Positions 1 through 10,194 of a stretch of 64,000 bases of DNA are shown one piece after another; positions within the stretch are counted from its first letter, which is position 1, and each line of letters begins with the position of its first letter. The notes beneath the pieces are model-generated. The model saw only the letters and a list, made by a program, of their open reading frames with translations. It was not told the DNA's origin and did not search any database. The position numbers and the translations under genes are program-made. The DNA comes from Liopterus haemorrhoidalis (taxonomy: Eukaryota > Arthropoda > Insecta > Coleoptera > Dytiscidae), in the NCBI GenBank assembly GCA_963971575.1, contig OZ020611.1:27387279-27451278 (forward strand), given 5' to 3'.

Positions 1-582
1 TGTAAGGACAAACTAAATCTGGTTATTTTGGTGATTTTTATAGTGTATTACTGACTTTTATAAACTTGGTTATATTGTAAAAAGGGCTTTACAGTTTGTA
101 TTATTTTAGGTTAGTATTATATTTACAAAATATTTAAGATGTCACTATTCAAAATGAAATATGACAAACGATATTTTTTTAAATGACATTTAAATGACGG
201 CACGTTGCCGTTCCGTCGGCGTTCTTACTGAAATACTGCCAATATATACTTTTTGGCGGCATTTTTAGCAAGTAACAATAGATTATTTCTATTAAATTTC
301 ACTTTATTTACTTCGTTCACTTATACAAAAAATGGCTCGACAACAAAACTCAAAGAGCAACAAGTGTTGGTTTCGTTCGTCGTTGTCATTATTTGCAAAA
401 ATTAGAAGTTTCTTCTTATTTTTTTCTTATTCTGCTAACTGCTAAGAAGAATAAGAACTAATATTATTAGTATTGTTATATTACAATAGATGGCGCTTAT
501 ATTTTGAGCACTAATTTTAATAAAAATAAAAATTTTAAGATTCCAGCGCCTCTAGCGGTAGTTTCTGAATTTCAATGTTCAA
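1..582. other. A+T-rich sequence without a gene
   Basis: No open reading frame, RNA gene or repeat end is recognisable. The stretch around 190-240 is locally richer in G+C (several CCGTC/CGGC steps) but carries no motif I can name. Confidence 0.5.
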
Positions 583-716
583 AACATCGACAACGGTAGC
601 AGACATCGATGTTTTATCGATACTATCGCCACCTGAACATCGATGGTAAAAACATCGATGTTTTCAGGAGAGACATCGATGTTATCGATACATCGATGTT
701 TTTTCCCCATCCCTAC
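583..716. repeat. ATCGATGTT palindrome cluster ending in a hAT-type terminus
   Basis: Five copies of the palindrome ACATCGATGT or its core lie within about 110 bases, two of them arranged as a hairpin (CTGAACATCGATG...CATCGATGTTTTCAG). The block ends in CCCCATCCCTA, which read in reverse is TAGGGATGGGG, a typical hAT-type terminal sequence. The opposite end was not found, so this may be one terminus of a truncated non-autonomous hAT element. The two short open frames across it are by-products of the repeat. Confidence 0.4.
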
Positions 717-1079
717 TCCGCATTGTACGGGCACTGGATCTGGCATAATTTCCGTGTCTGCATATCACCAGGGTTTGAGCCGTGCGTATTTACCTCCATT
801 AGTCTCTAGTATGAGGTGGCTCAAATGGTTATTGAAGTTTGCGACTAGTGGACGCTTGTCAAAATCTAACAAGCCCCAAATAATAATAATTAATAATTGT
901 CTTAACTGAGTTACGTCCGTAGATTAGAAGTACAAATATTAACAGAAACAATGGGATGCGGTAATTAAAATCTAATAATTTATAATAATAGGAGTTATCT
1001 GGTCAATTGAATCCTCGCGAGGTGACAAAGAATGTGAATTTACTGAAAATCTCTTTTCCACTTAGAGTGCAGCCATGAT
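717..1079. other. Unassigned sequence
   Basis: Nothing coding is supported. The open frames that run in from the preceding palindrome cluster end here without any recognisable domain. Confidence 0.4.
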
Positions 1080-1779
1080 AAAAAAATCAGTTGTGGTCAC
1101 CACAAGACCGACCGCCATCATAAAGTACTTGTACAAATACATTCTAGCAGCAGAGTAGAAATAACTTGGCCTAATATTTTCTAACAGAGATATTATTTAT
1201 CATGACCATGGAAACGTTACATATAAGTATGAAAAAATTCGAAAAATTTTTCAATTTTTTTTTCGTTTTATCAAAAAATGCCTCAAATAAAAGTTGTTAG
1301 TTATTACTTTTATAGCAACTTTCGTTCAATAAATTTTTTCTAAATATTTTTCTGTTGTGAAATATTCGCAAAAATCTTAAAATCGACACGAGTAAACTCT
1401 CATTTTTAGTCAACCGATTTTTACCAAAAGTTGATCAACTTGTGCCATTGATGGCAGAAGCTTAAATATGAAGTTTCATAAAAATCCTTTCAGCCAAATT
1501 TGTTCTGCATGTGTACGCGGACGGACAGACGGACGGGCAGACGTACGGGCAAACGGACGGGCAGACGGACAGGCAGACGGACAGACGGACAGACGAACAA
1601 ACGGACAGACGGACAGACGGACGGACAGACGGACGGACAGACAGAGCGACAGACATCATGCTAAAAATAGTCAAAACGTTATGTAGGGATCTCAATTCGT
1701 GGAGATCCATCGAAATCTCGAAACGTCAAAATTGGTATGATCACAATAGTTCCCTTCTATATGTTGGCGGTCGGTAAAA
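1080..1779 (+). repeat. Dispersed repeat family A, copy 1
   Basis: The copy begins AAAAAATCAGTTGTGG and ends GGCGGTCGGTAAAA. Internal landmarks shared with eight other copies are CATGACCATGGAAACGTTAC, GTTGATCAACT, a CAGACGGA microsatellite (1516-1655), ATCATGCTAAAAATAGTC and GATCCATCGAAATCTCG. ACCGACCGCCA near the left end is the exact reverse complement of TGGCGGTCGGT at the right end. The open frames on both strands are created by the in-phase microsatellite (Thr-Asp-Gly-Gln or Ser-Val-Cys-Leu runs) and are not proteins. No coding capacity; superfamily unknown. Confidence 0.85.
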
Positions 1780-1785
1780 TCAGTT

Positions 1786-2097
1786 AAATGAATTAATTTA
1801 GAGGATAAAAATGAAGAAATTGAGGAAGACACTGAAAGCAAATCTGTCAAAAATAGACATTTAAGAAACTTTAAAAGAATAATTACAGGAGGAAATAGAA
1901 AAGAATATGAATACCATGGAACCTGACACTCGAAGAGAATTCGATTTACTGACAAGCATAAAAAAAGATGAATCTAGTTGAGAATGGGGAAGCTCGTACG
2001 TATCATCTAGAATTAACAAAAAATATTTGTCGACAAGTCTTCCTACAAACATTGACCCAGAGCGGGCTTTTTCAGCTGTTAGCTATATTGGTAACAA
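1786..2097 (+). pseudogene. hAT transposase C-terminal fragment
   Basis: Translation gives, after one frameshift, an acidic region (EDKNEEIEEDTESKS) and then LPTNIDPERAFSAVSYIGNK, which fits the hAT C-terminal dimerisation block (a run such as 'S.E.ERAFSAAG......RS.L'). The block stops abruptly after NKL, where the family would continue into the RSRL segment. There is no start codon, the catalytic part is absent, and a stop plus frameshift lie upstream, so it is a decayed fragment. It directly follows a family A copy. Confidence 0.55.
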
Positions 2098-2434
2098 ACT
2101 AGTATTAATTGAAGTTATTATTATTTATTTTTTCTAAATCTTACATTATACATAAAATATGTAATGTAATCAATGCAATTTGACTTGGATATTTTGCTCC
2201 TAAAAATTAATTCAAGTTTATTTTCCAATGTTAAAGATTGATGATTACTGTTTAGTTATTTACTGACAAAATATAAAAGAATGTTATTTCGGGATCGAAA
2301 AAAGGGCGCGGGATTGTAGTCGTTAGTTAAGAATCAGCCCAACTGATAGTGTCCAAGAACAAAAAGATTTAGTTATTGGACATTTTGGAAAACTTCAAAG
2401 GAAAAATTTTGGTGCTCTCTTTTTTTATTGAAAA
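2098..2434. other. Unassigned sequence
   Basis: A+T-rich flank between the hAT fragment and the MITE; nothing recognisable. Confidence 0.4.
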
Positions 2435-2436
2435 TA

Positions 2437-2645
2437 CGGAGTGGTTATTTAATGGCGAGACGACGTCACTGGAAGTTTTAATAATTTGCCGTTTCATACA
2501 CATCGTAGCAGGCGATTATGCGCGCATTCGCATAATCTTTTTTTCTTCATAATCAAATTTTCTTCAAGGTTATTATATTCATAGTATTCTGCTAGGAGGC
2601 ACGTAAAATTCGGTGACGTCGTCTCGCCATTAAATAATCACTCTG
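2437..2645. mobile_element. MITE 'CGGAGTG' copy 1 (TA target, ~35-bp TIRs)
   Basis: The ends are inverted repeats of about 33 bases: CGGAGTGGTTATTTAATGGC...and...GCCATTAAATAATCACTCTG, continuing inward through GAGACGACGTC. TA flanks both sides (2435-2436 and 2646-2647). The 209-bp element is non-coding. A second copy in the opposite orientation lies at 26463-26665 and shares the whole interior, including TTATGCGCGCAT and CTACGATGTGTATGAAACGG. The TA target suggests mobilisation by a Tc1/mariner-type transposase, but no relative with a gene is present here. Confidence 0.9.
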
Positions 2646-2899
2646 TATCTAGTGTATACTCGAGGAGAATTTACTTAACCAACGTCCGCCAAAACAAGGG
2701 AATGGTTTAATCGAGAGGGTCATAAAAATTAAGGGATTTGATCTGATGGTACGATTGAACTATTGTTTTGTTTCACTCGATCTAGTAATAGCTGCAATAG
2801 ATGCGATTCATATACAAACACGAACATGATAAACGAAAATAAAAACTACGGACGTATGTACGTTAGGTATAAGAAGTCTACAGACCTCATTAAATTTTA

Positions 2900-4712
2900 C
2901 ATAGATTAAATTTACATTTATGAGTGTAAATAAAAACAGGTCTTCAATGTTCTTAAATCCCGTAGACGAAAAAGAAGTTTTTGGCATTATTACAGGTCTG
3001 AATAATTCGTACAGTAACGATATTTATGAATTAAATGTACAAATAATTAAAGCAGCTGCTTCTGTGATAACACCTATACTGGTTCATATTATAAATAGTT
3101 GTTTCGAAATGGGTCAATTTCCAAATAGTCTGAAGTTATGTAAAATAGTTCCTGTACATAAAAAAGGTGATTTAGAAAACCTTGACAACTACAGGCCAAT
3201 AACAATAACACCAATATTCTCTAAAGTAATAGAAAAAGCATTTAAAAATAGATTAATAAATTTTCTCAATACTTTCAAAATACTTTCAGAACAACAGTTT
3301 GGTTTCAGGGCCAAAAAGTCTACAATAAATGCTGTTATTACTTTAGTAGAGGAGATAATAAAACAAATGGAATTGGGTTGTCATGTTGTTGCTACTAGTT
3401 GCGATCTAACATAAGCTTTTGACTGTGTTGACCATAAAATTCTTCTTATGAAACTTGAACACTACGGCATTCGAGGTAATGCATTAAATATTATCGAGAG
3501 TTTTTTGTTGGATCGTCTACAGGTGGTACTCTCGAAAAATACTGCCTCAGACACTGAAACCCTAAACGTAGGTATACCTCAAGGATCCATAATTGGCCCT
3601 GTCTTGTTTATTATTTATATTAATGACTTGCCAATAAATCTGTTAGATTATATAACCATCATGTTTGCAGACGATACTAGTATCTTGCAAAAATGTCTCC
3701 CGGATAATGTATCTGTAATCACAGATAGCATGATAAACAGGGCGGGTAGTCACCCGCCCTGTTTATCAGGTTTGGCTTCCAAACCGGTCGGTTTGGAGCC
3801 AATAAACTTGCACTAAATAAGAATAAGACGCAAAATATCGTTTTCAGTCAAAATAGACTAGTACATAATAACCTGCTATACGATACCAAAAGTGTCAAAT
3901 TCCTAGGATTAAACATAGATAGTCAACTGAATTGGAAAAATCCTGTAAATTATGTTGCAAATAAGATGCACAGAATTATATACATGTTACTTATTCTTAG
4001 GAAAACAGTTAATATCAACACACTGAAAACAGTATACCATGCGCATCTTCAGAGCGGTATAGCCTACGGTTTAATCGTATGGGGTAACTCCACAGACTGG
4101 AAGCGTATATTTACCCTACAAAAGAGAGCAATTAGAACAATGGTAAGAGTTGATTCACGTAGAACCTGTAGAGACCTCTTCGTAAGTCGGAAAATATTAA
4201 CGTTGCCATCGTTATATATTTATCAGCAGATATCATACGTGAGAGACAACATGCCGTTATTCAAGCTCAACTCTACTATACATTCACATGACACCAGAAA
4301 AAAGGGTAATATACGCCTTCCAAACTTGAAATATAACATTTCTAGAAAAACACCGCAATACATGGGTGCTATATTGTTCAACAAATTACCCATCGAATAT
4401 CAAAACCTAAAATCTGAACAACTAAAAATTAAACTGAAATCTTTTTTGATTAACAAGGCCTACTACACTGTAGATGAGTATTTGATGGACAATATTGTTT
4501 TCCCTGAGCACAATCGGGCTCTTGCTCATTAGTTTCGTTTGTGTTATATAACTAGTTTTGTTTTTTTTTATCTGCTTATACATATTAAATAGGTTATTCT
4601 ATATTGTAAATGTAACTATGTAATATAGTAACTTTCTTCAGTCTCTACTGACGATGCTATGTACATTTTGTGTATAACAGCACTGAATAAATAAATACTA
4701 AAAAAAAAAAAA
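2900..4712 (+). pseudogene. 5'-truncated LINE with reverse transcriptase (jockey/CR1-like)
   Basis: Three consecutive reading segments (2920-3414, 3448-3816, 3966-4532) form one reverse transcriptase. Recognisable blocks in order are LCKIVPVHKKGD...NYRPI, EQQFGFR, the first catalytic Asp block interrupted by a TAA stop at 3412-3414 (CDLT*AFDCVDH), GIPQGSIIGP, the catalytic MFADDTSIL, then FLGLNIDSQLNW and YGLIVWGNS...LQKRAIR of the C-terminal region. A frameshifting insertion at about 3751-3789 separates the palm from the thumb region. The endonuclease and ORF1 are absent, as in ordinary 5' truncation. The 3' end is an AATAAATAAATACTAAAAA-type tail at about 4680-4712. Clade assignment is by eye; the gene is dead. 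Confidence 0.85.
3732..3802. repeat. Two adjacent hairpins inserted in the LINE reverse transcriptase
   Basis: Arms 3732-3747 (GATAAACAGGGCGGGT) and 3752-3767 are perfectly complementary around a 4-base loop. Arms 3771-3786 and 3789-3802 pair with one unpaired base. Removing about 40 bases from the centre restores the frame through Ser-Trp-Phe-Gly-Ala-Asn-Lys, the expected family sequence, so the insertion consists of inverted copies of its own two flanks. Confidence 0.85.
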
Positions 4713-5215
4713 TACTAAAATACTAGAACTGTATGAAATAGATATATATTTCTGTATCGGTTCTCTGTCGATCAATCAGCATGTAAAGTCTCCTGAACGA
4801 TATCTGCGTATCATGTCTGTTTCCCTAAATATTACTGTTATATAAAAAACCTACGTTCAACTGCATCTGAGTTATTGACGCAAATATTTTTTGTAAGACA
4901 ATGACTGTTGTGAGTCAGTTTTATGTAAAACAAATCAAGCGGCTCGTTGTCATGATGGGAGATCTGCAGTGACGTCATTCATCTCACTCCAGCGTATTTA
5001 ATTGAATTTATAAACAACAAGTTTACAACTACTTTGTTTGAAATTGAATTTTACTTACATATTATGCAATTATTACGTAAGTATACATTATTTTTAGAAG
5101 ATACGTCTATTCTGGATTTTATGTATGGTTTGTTTTATTGTGATTTTTATGTTGCTCTGAAAACATTTCTTGCAGAAGATACATTGTCAAAAGTAAGATA
5201 GAATAGCGAGATCGA
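4713..5215. other. Unassigned sequence
   Basis: No coding potential or repeat end recognised between the LINE tail and the following non-coding repeat. Confidence 0.4.
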
Positions 5216-6175
5216 ATTTTTAGGATTTCTTAGGTATGATCAAGACACCCGTGTTTCGTCACTCATGTGTCTTTCTGCATGTCTGCTTGATTGTCTATCT
5301 ATCCGTTTTTGTATTGTCCTAGAAAGTTGAAATTTGGCATGCATATAGTTCGTTAATCTATATATAGGAAAAATAATATGTGTACGACCTTCATTGTTTA
5401 GTCTTAAAAAATGGGCTTTAATAAACCAGTTATTAATTTTTGTATGCGCAATAATACAAAACCCTTGAAAATGGCGAAAAATCGAAAAAATGGCAAGGGG
5501 TGGATCTTAAAAAATCGTGATTTTTAAGCAAAAAAATGTCATCTTCGCATGTACGTTTCTCAAAAACAAAATACGAAGACCTGCGGTTGAAATTTTAAAA
5601 TTTTGAGACTTTGATTTACTTGCCTTATTTTAAAATAAAAAAAAACTGAACATTTCTCTTTTTTAAAAAAAATTTTGAAAGTTTTTAAATCTTAACTAAA
5701 AAATGGTTAGGGATAGATATCTGCGGTTTGAATTTTTAAAATTATCCTACATAGTTTAAGTCTAAAAAAAAATGGGTTTAAATAAACCAGATATTAAGTT
5801 TTGTATGGGCAGTAATCCAGAATCCTTGAAAATGGCAAAAATCGAAAAAATCGTAAGTGGTAAACCTTAAAAAAATCGTGATTTTTAAGCAAAAAAATGT
5901 TGTCTCCGATTTTATTGAAAATTGGTACAAATATGTATTTTTGGTCACAGATCAACAAAATTTGGTGCATTTTGTAGTTTGGGCAAAAGTTTTGGAATTA
6001 TAAGCAAAAAACTGACACAAAACGACTCTAACTCAAAAACTAGAAAAGCGTTAATTTTTTAATATATTTTTTTTTCTCAATCCTCACCCCAAAATTTTGC
6101 TTACAACTATATTTTGGCTAAAAAAAGGCTCAGAGCTGATGAAATGTTAGCCTGCCCTCTTTTTTTAAACTATCT
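5216..6175 (+). repeat. Diverged family B-like non-coding repeat with internal duplication
   Basis: The start (TTTTTAGGATTTCTTAGGTATGA) and GAAATTTGGCATGCATATAG resemble the left end of family B (TTTTTAGGGTTTTGTAGGTA...; AAATTTGGCATGCTTATA). Two segments, about 5400-5550 and 5757-5910, are direct repeats of each other: both contain ATGGGTTT(A)AATAAACCAG, CTTGAAAATGGC and ATCGTGATTTTTAAGC. No open frame of note. Confidence 0.5.
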
Positions 6176-6569
6176 TTATAAACTAATACTTCTTCTATAA
6201 ATCTAAAATTTTCTACATGAGTATTCAATTCCCTATTAACGTTTCGACCTTACTGGCTACTCACTATCAAGAAATTCTGGAATCTCTTTGGTCTTTTATA
6301 AAAAATTCTAATATATAAATGAATGTAATTTATAATGTAATTGTATGATATGTAAAAAAAAAATAAATAATTATCTGGCCAATAGTCTCAGTCACTTAGG
6401 CCAAATAATAAATTTTTTAAAAAAATCTAAAATTGAAGGCTAAATCTATTTTTTTTTTTTTTAGCCTCTACACGTTTGGTTTCTACATGTTTCAGACAGT
6501 ATCCTCAAAAAAAAAACAATTTTTGTCTGTCTGTCTGTCTGTCCGACATTCGCACAAAAATGGCAAAAA
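6176..6569. other. A+T-rich sequence with a short GTCT run
   Basis: Contains (GTCT)n at about 6523-6543 followed by CCGACATTCGCACAAAAATGG, a context also seen at the left ends of families A and B. Nothing coding. Confidence 0.4.
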
Positions 6570-7300
6570 TATTTTTTAACATGGTATGATGATGGACTAA
6601 AACCAGAATTCGAACATAGGCTATAAAGCATCTTAAAATTTATATTCTACGGTGTGTTTTGGAGTTAAAACTGTTTGTTCAAAGCTTAAAATATCTCCCG
6701 TATTATTGGCTTAACAAAAAAATCTGTATGATAAAAATTGTTTATAATAAGAAGACAAATCCTTTTTGCTGAATGCATTGTTTCAATTAAATAAGTATTT
6801 GGGAATTAAATAAGTAAACGGAGGGGAAACACCCTAAAACATAAATCTACTTATATTTCCCTTATTATGGACTTAACAGCAAAATTATATATGACAAAAA
6901 AAGTTTATAATAAGAAAATAAATCTTTTATTTTTATGCATTATTTAATTTATATGAGTAGTTGGGGAGTTACGGAAGTACAACCAAAAGTTAAACTTTCG
7001 AGTATCTCCCTTATTATTGACTTAACCGCAAAAACATATATAACAAAAATTGTTTATAAGAAGAAAAAAAACCTTTTTTGTTGTATTTACTTTTTTATTG
7101 AATGAATATTGGGGGGTGGGGTACTTCCTTATACTAAAATCCTGAAATATCTCCCTTATTATTTATTTTACATCAAAAATGTATATGAGGAAACTTTTTT
7201 TTTTTCTCAGCACAATTTTTGATAAGATGATTATTTAGGGGGCAAGGGTAGTGTAATTTAGAAGGTTGAAATAATTTATTTAACATTAAAAATTATTATA
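6570..7300. repeat. Degenerate tandem repeat, family E
   Basis: A unit of roughly 150 bases recurs about four times, each beginning near AAAATATCTCCCTTATTATT and continuing TTGACTTAACAGCAAAA...ATATATGACAAAAATTG...TTTATAATAAGAA...AAATCTTTT. The first unit is preceded by AAAACCAGAATTCGAACATAGG. A second locus of the same repeat lies at 22875-24060. No protein product is evident. Confidence 0.7.
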
Positions 7301-8650
7301 AGAAAAGAAACTTTTCCTCTCTGTTTAATGCAGTTAATGCACTCACCGAGATTTCCATTGTTGAAATACATTGTTATCAAACATATGGGCGATAAAAGTC
7401 CACATTTTAAAATAGAGTTGACACCCATTAAGTGATTTGTGTTGTATTTTTCTTTTTAATTTAATTTAATCTTTTTTCATTGCAAATTTTAATAACTTTA
7501 CCTAAATTTTTAATTATAATTTATAAGTATATTGTACTGTACCTTCGTATTCAATAGTGCTTTTCATTTCTCAAATTGTACAAGCTATGCTTCTATTTAT
7601 AATTAATATTAATAGTTATTGAAAGTGCCACTTACTCAATAATAATAAAATCACTTACTCATATTTAATTATTTCCACGTAGCACTATTATTAATAATCA
7701 TTGTAATTATATTCATTGACAAATGGAGGTTAGAAAATTACGTACTCGTTGGAAGATCTAAAAAGTCATATGTCATCCATTATAACCTTACCTTACCGTG
7801 TTGAGATATTAACTCAGATGTTGTGCTTTGATATATGTACTTTCCCGCAGGTGAAGAGAAACCAAGGTCTAGTTAATTCCATTTTACGTCAGATTAAAAT
7901 CTCAGGACTTCTTAAAAGCTTTTTACCCAGCATGAAGCAAAATCAATATTGAAAATGATGTTCAGATAAAAAGTTTCAGGCTCAAACATTCATATTAAAT
8001 CCTTGTTAGATATTTTTATGATATCGAGCAACAAGGTGGATTTAGGGCTGAAAATTTATGCATTGACAAAGTTTCCTTCTCCTCATCATAGGCCTTCTCG
8101 TATCAGTGTTCAAAATGAACTTATAATCAAGCGAAGTGAGCGCTATTTTAATCCAGAGCTCCGTAACTTTTTCTCACCCATGGCACACTTAAGCTCTTTT
8201 CAGAATTTCGTGGCCCAAAAATGGTTTTTCCAAAATTTCCAAAACACCACAAGCAAAAATATAAACAATATGTGATCAAAAAGGCCGTGTAATTTTTTAA
8301 TTTACAAAACAATTTTTTAATTTATTCATCCATTTTTATATTGTCGGATTTATGCAGTTATGCCAACGTTTTTTTTTTCAGACTTCAAAACACTTCTGAT
8401 ACGCAGATTTTGTATAGCGTTCAGCTCCTCCAGCGACTTTGCTTTTATTTCTTCACTGGTCGTAAAACGTTGTCCTTTCATTTTTTTTTTTTCTTTAATT
8501 GCTCGACCTTTTTATTTAAGGGGCAAGTTTTGTAATTGCGAAAATTTACAATGTCGAGATTTTGACTGATGACCACGTTTCATGGTCCAGGGAATCCAAA
8601 TAACTTAAAACATTATTTGATGTATTTTTGAAGATTTTCCAATATATATA
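7301..8650. other. Unassigned region with short open frames
   Basis: Two short open frames on the plus strand (7749-7952, 67 codons; 8003-8275, 90 codons) have mixed composition (for example SERYFNPELRNFFSPMAHLS), but I recognise no family, no splice context and no start signal. They may be chance or a decayed gene. The remainder is A+T-rich. Confidence 0.3.
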
Positions 8651-8671
8651 TATAATAGAATCTAATAATAG

Positions 8672-8745
8672 AACTCACCGGGAATCGAACCCGTCAACCT
8701 AAGAATTTCGCGTTCTCTTTCTAGAGCCACTAGACTACGAAGGTA
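8672..8745 (-). other. tRNA-like sequence, left arm
   Basis: The minus strand reads CTTCGTAGTCTAGTGGCTC (A-box like) and ends GGGTTCGATTCCCGG (B box and T arm). It differs from the right-arm copy at only a few positions. Pairing at the acceptor end is weaker than in the right-arm copy, so it is probably not a working tRNA but could carry a Pol III promoter. Confidence 0.7.
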
Positions 8746-8846
8746 CGTGATTGAGTATATGATATTAGTTGACTTGTTGTGACTCCATATCTTGTACATT
8801 TTTGTACCTTTCCACGGAGTCAACTAATATCATATACTCAATCACA

Positions 8847-8921
8847 TGCCTTCGAAGTCTAATGGCTCTAGAACGAGAACGCGAAATTCTTAGCTTGACG
8901 GGTTCGATTCCCGGTGAGGCA
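8847..8921 (+). other. tRNA-like sequence, right arm
   Basis: A cloverleaf can be drawn by hand: acceptor TGCCTT with GAGGCA, D stem TCTA/TAGA, anticodon stem GAGAA/TTCTT around the 7-base loop CGCGAAA, and T stem CGGG/CCCG around TTCGATT. Position 33 is G rather than the near-universal T, so a functional tRNA is unlikely. It is best read as a tRNA-derived module. Confidence 0.75.
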
Positions 8922-9073
8922 GTATTATGATATTTAATTTCTACATTATATATGTATTATCGCTTTGCGATTCAGAAATCCTGAATAACCATTTACTTAT
9001 ATTATATTTATTTGTGTATAACACATGAGGCAGTGTGAATTTTAGATTCTATTAGAATCTACTACATATATAT

Positions 9074-9095
9074 CTACTATCTATCTATCTATCTA

Positions 9096-9156
<61 letters not shown>
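9074..9156. repeat. (CTAT)n-(AT)n microsatellite
   Basis: About 7 CTAT units run directly into about 28 AT units. Confidence 0.95.
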
Positions 9157-9184
9157 TTGCCTGACCTCTTGTTTTCGGTTTTTA

Positions 9185-9930
9185 TAGTTGGGCAAGTCTA
9201 GCTAGGTCTCCCTTCGCCACTGATTCATCTTTGGAAAGAGGTAAAGTCACATGGGGCCATAACTGGTGAATAGGGTGGTTGCTGTATCATAACAGTATTA
9301 TTTTTGGACAGAAAATCTCGAATAAGCAAGTATGAGCTGGTGCGTTATCATGGTACAATTTCTAAGAATTGTCCTCTCATAAATCTTGACGTTTTCTACG
9401 AATTGCTTCACGCAGCCGATGCAATAAGCTCAAATAAGATTATTTAGTAACTGTAACACCTTGCGGTAAAAATTCATGGTACACCACACCACTATAATCG
9501 AAAAGAACAGTGAGAAGAACTTTAACATCCAATCGAACTTGGTGCGCATTTTTGGTTTATTTGGAAGATGCCATTGAGATGTTTGAGCCTTTGTTTCGAT
9601 GTCATAACCATACATCCACGTCTAGTGACCCGTTTTGATGCGCTGGAGCAATGTCGAGTAATTGACGACATCATCTATTATTTCCTCAGCCACTTCTTTA
9701 TGACACATTTTTTGTTCAAAATTTAACAATTTTTGCTGCCACTCGCCTCATGCCCAAAATTTTAGTAAAAATTTCTTCAGTAATCTCTCTAATTGTAATT
9801 TGACGGTTATCAAGAATTTTTTCTTAACTTCTTCTACTTCTCTTTCTTTTTCTCTTTCTTCTTTTTACGGAGATTGAAGTACTGGGTCTCCCAACTCTAT
9901 CCTTATCTTCAACTGATTCACGGCCATCTT
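9185..9930 (-). pseudogene. Decayed mariner transposase (D34D type)
   Basis: Reading the minus strand, the order of mariner landmarks is intact but the frame is broken repeatedly: a linker resembling ..DGRESVEDKDRVGRPSTS near 9900, DNRQITIREITEEI near 9800, GMRRVAAKI near 9740, LLQRIKTGH*TWMYGYD (first catalytic Asp region, stop in place of Asp-Glu) near 9630, ETKAQTSQW, and YSPVMAPCDFTSF near 9265, where the catalytic block normally reads YSPDLAPCD. Terminal repeats were not identified. Confidence 0.75.
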
Positions 9931-10194
9931 GAAAGCATTTACATTATTATAATTGTAAATTACTTGTTCATTCATACTCGCCGCACCAAATGAATATTGA
10001 AACATTTCCATTACTTTATAGGGGTAGTCCGATTGCTTCTCGGGACATGGTGTGGCAGAACCATAACTCGGCCAAAACTATGATGATGGAATTCCAATTC
10101 CAAACTCAAAGACAGAATGATGATTCGAGCTAAAAACTCAGACACTGCTTTACAGCACTTAATTTTCACGCAAAATTTAATGTATATTCTTTGA

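Larger units (their letters stand above)
8651..9052. repeat. Inverted-repeat element carrying two opposed tRNA-like sequences
   Basis: Arms 8672-8774 and 8817-8921 are reverse complements with few mismatches around a 42-bp spacer. Each arm contains a complete tRNA-like sequence plus GTGATTGAGTATATGATATT. Outside the arms, AATAGAATCTAATA (about 8653) and TAGATTCTATTAGAATCTA (about 9036) may be the outer ends. No protein is encoded. Confidence 0.75.

Noticed and set aside
1462..1777. Overlapping open frames in both directions (DGQTDG-type repeats)
   Set aside because: The CAGACGGA tract of family A lacks stop codons in several frames; there is no start context or conserved protein.
8847..8921. 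Functional tRNA gene
   Set aside because: The position-33 base is G, the acceptor stem is imperfect, and the sequence is duplicated within an inverted repeat, all pointing to a tRNA-derived module.
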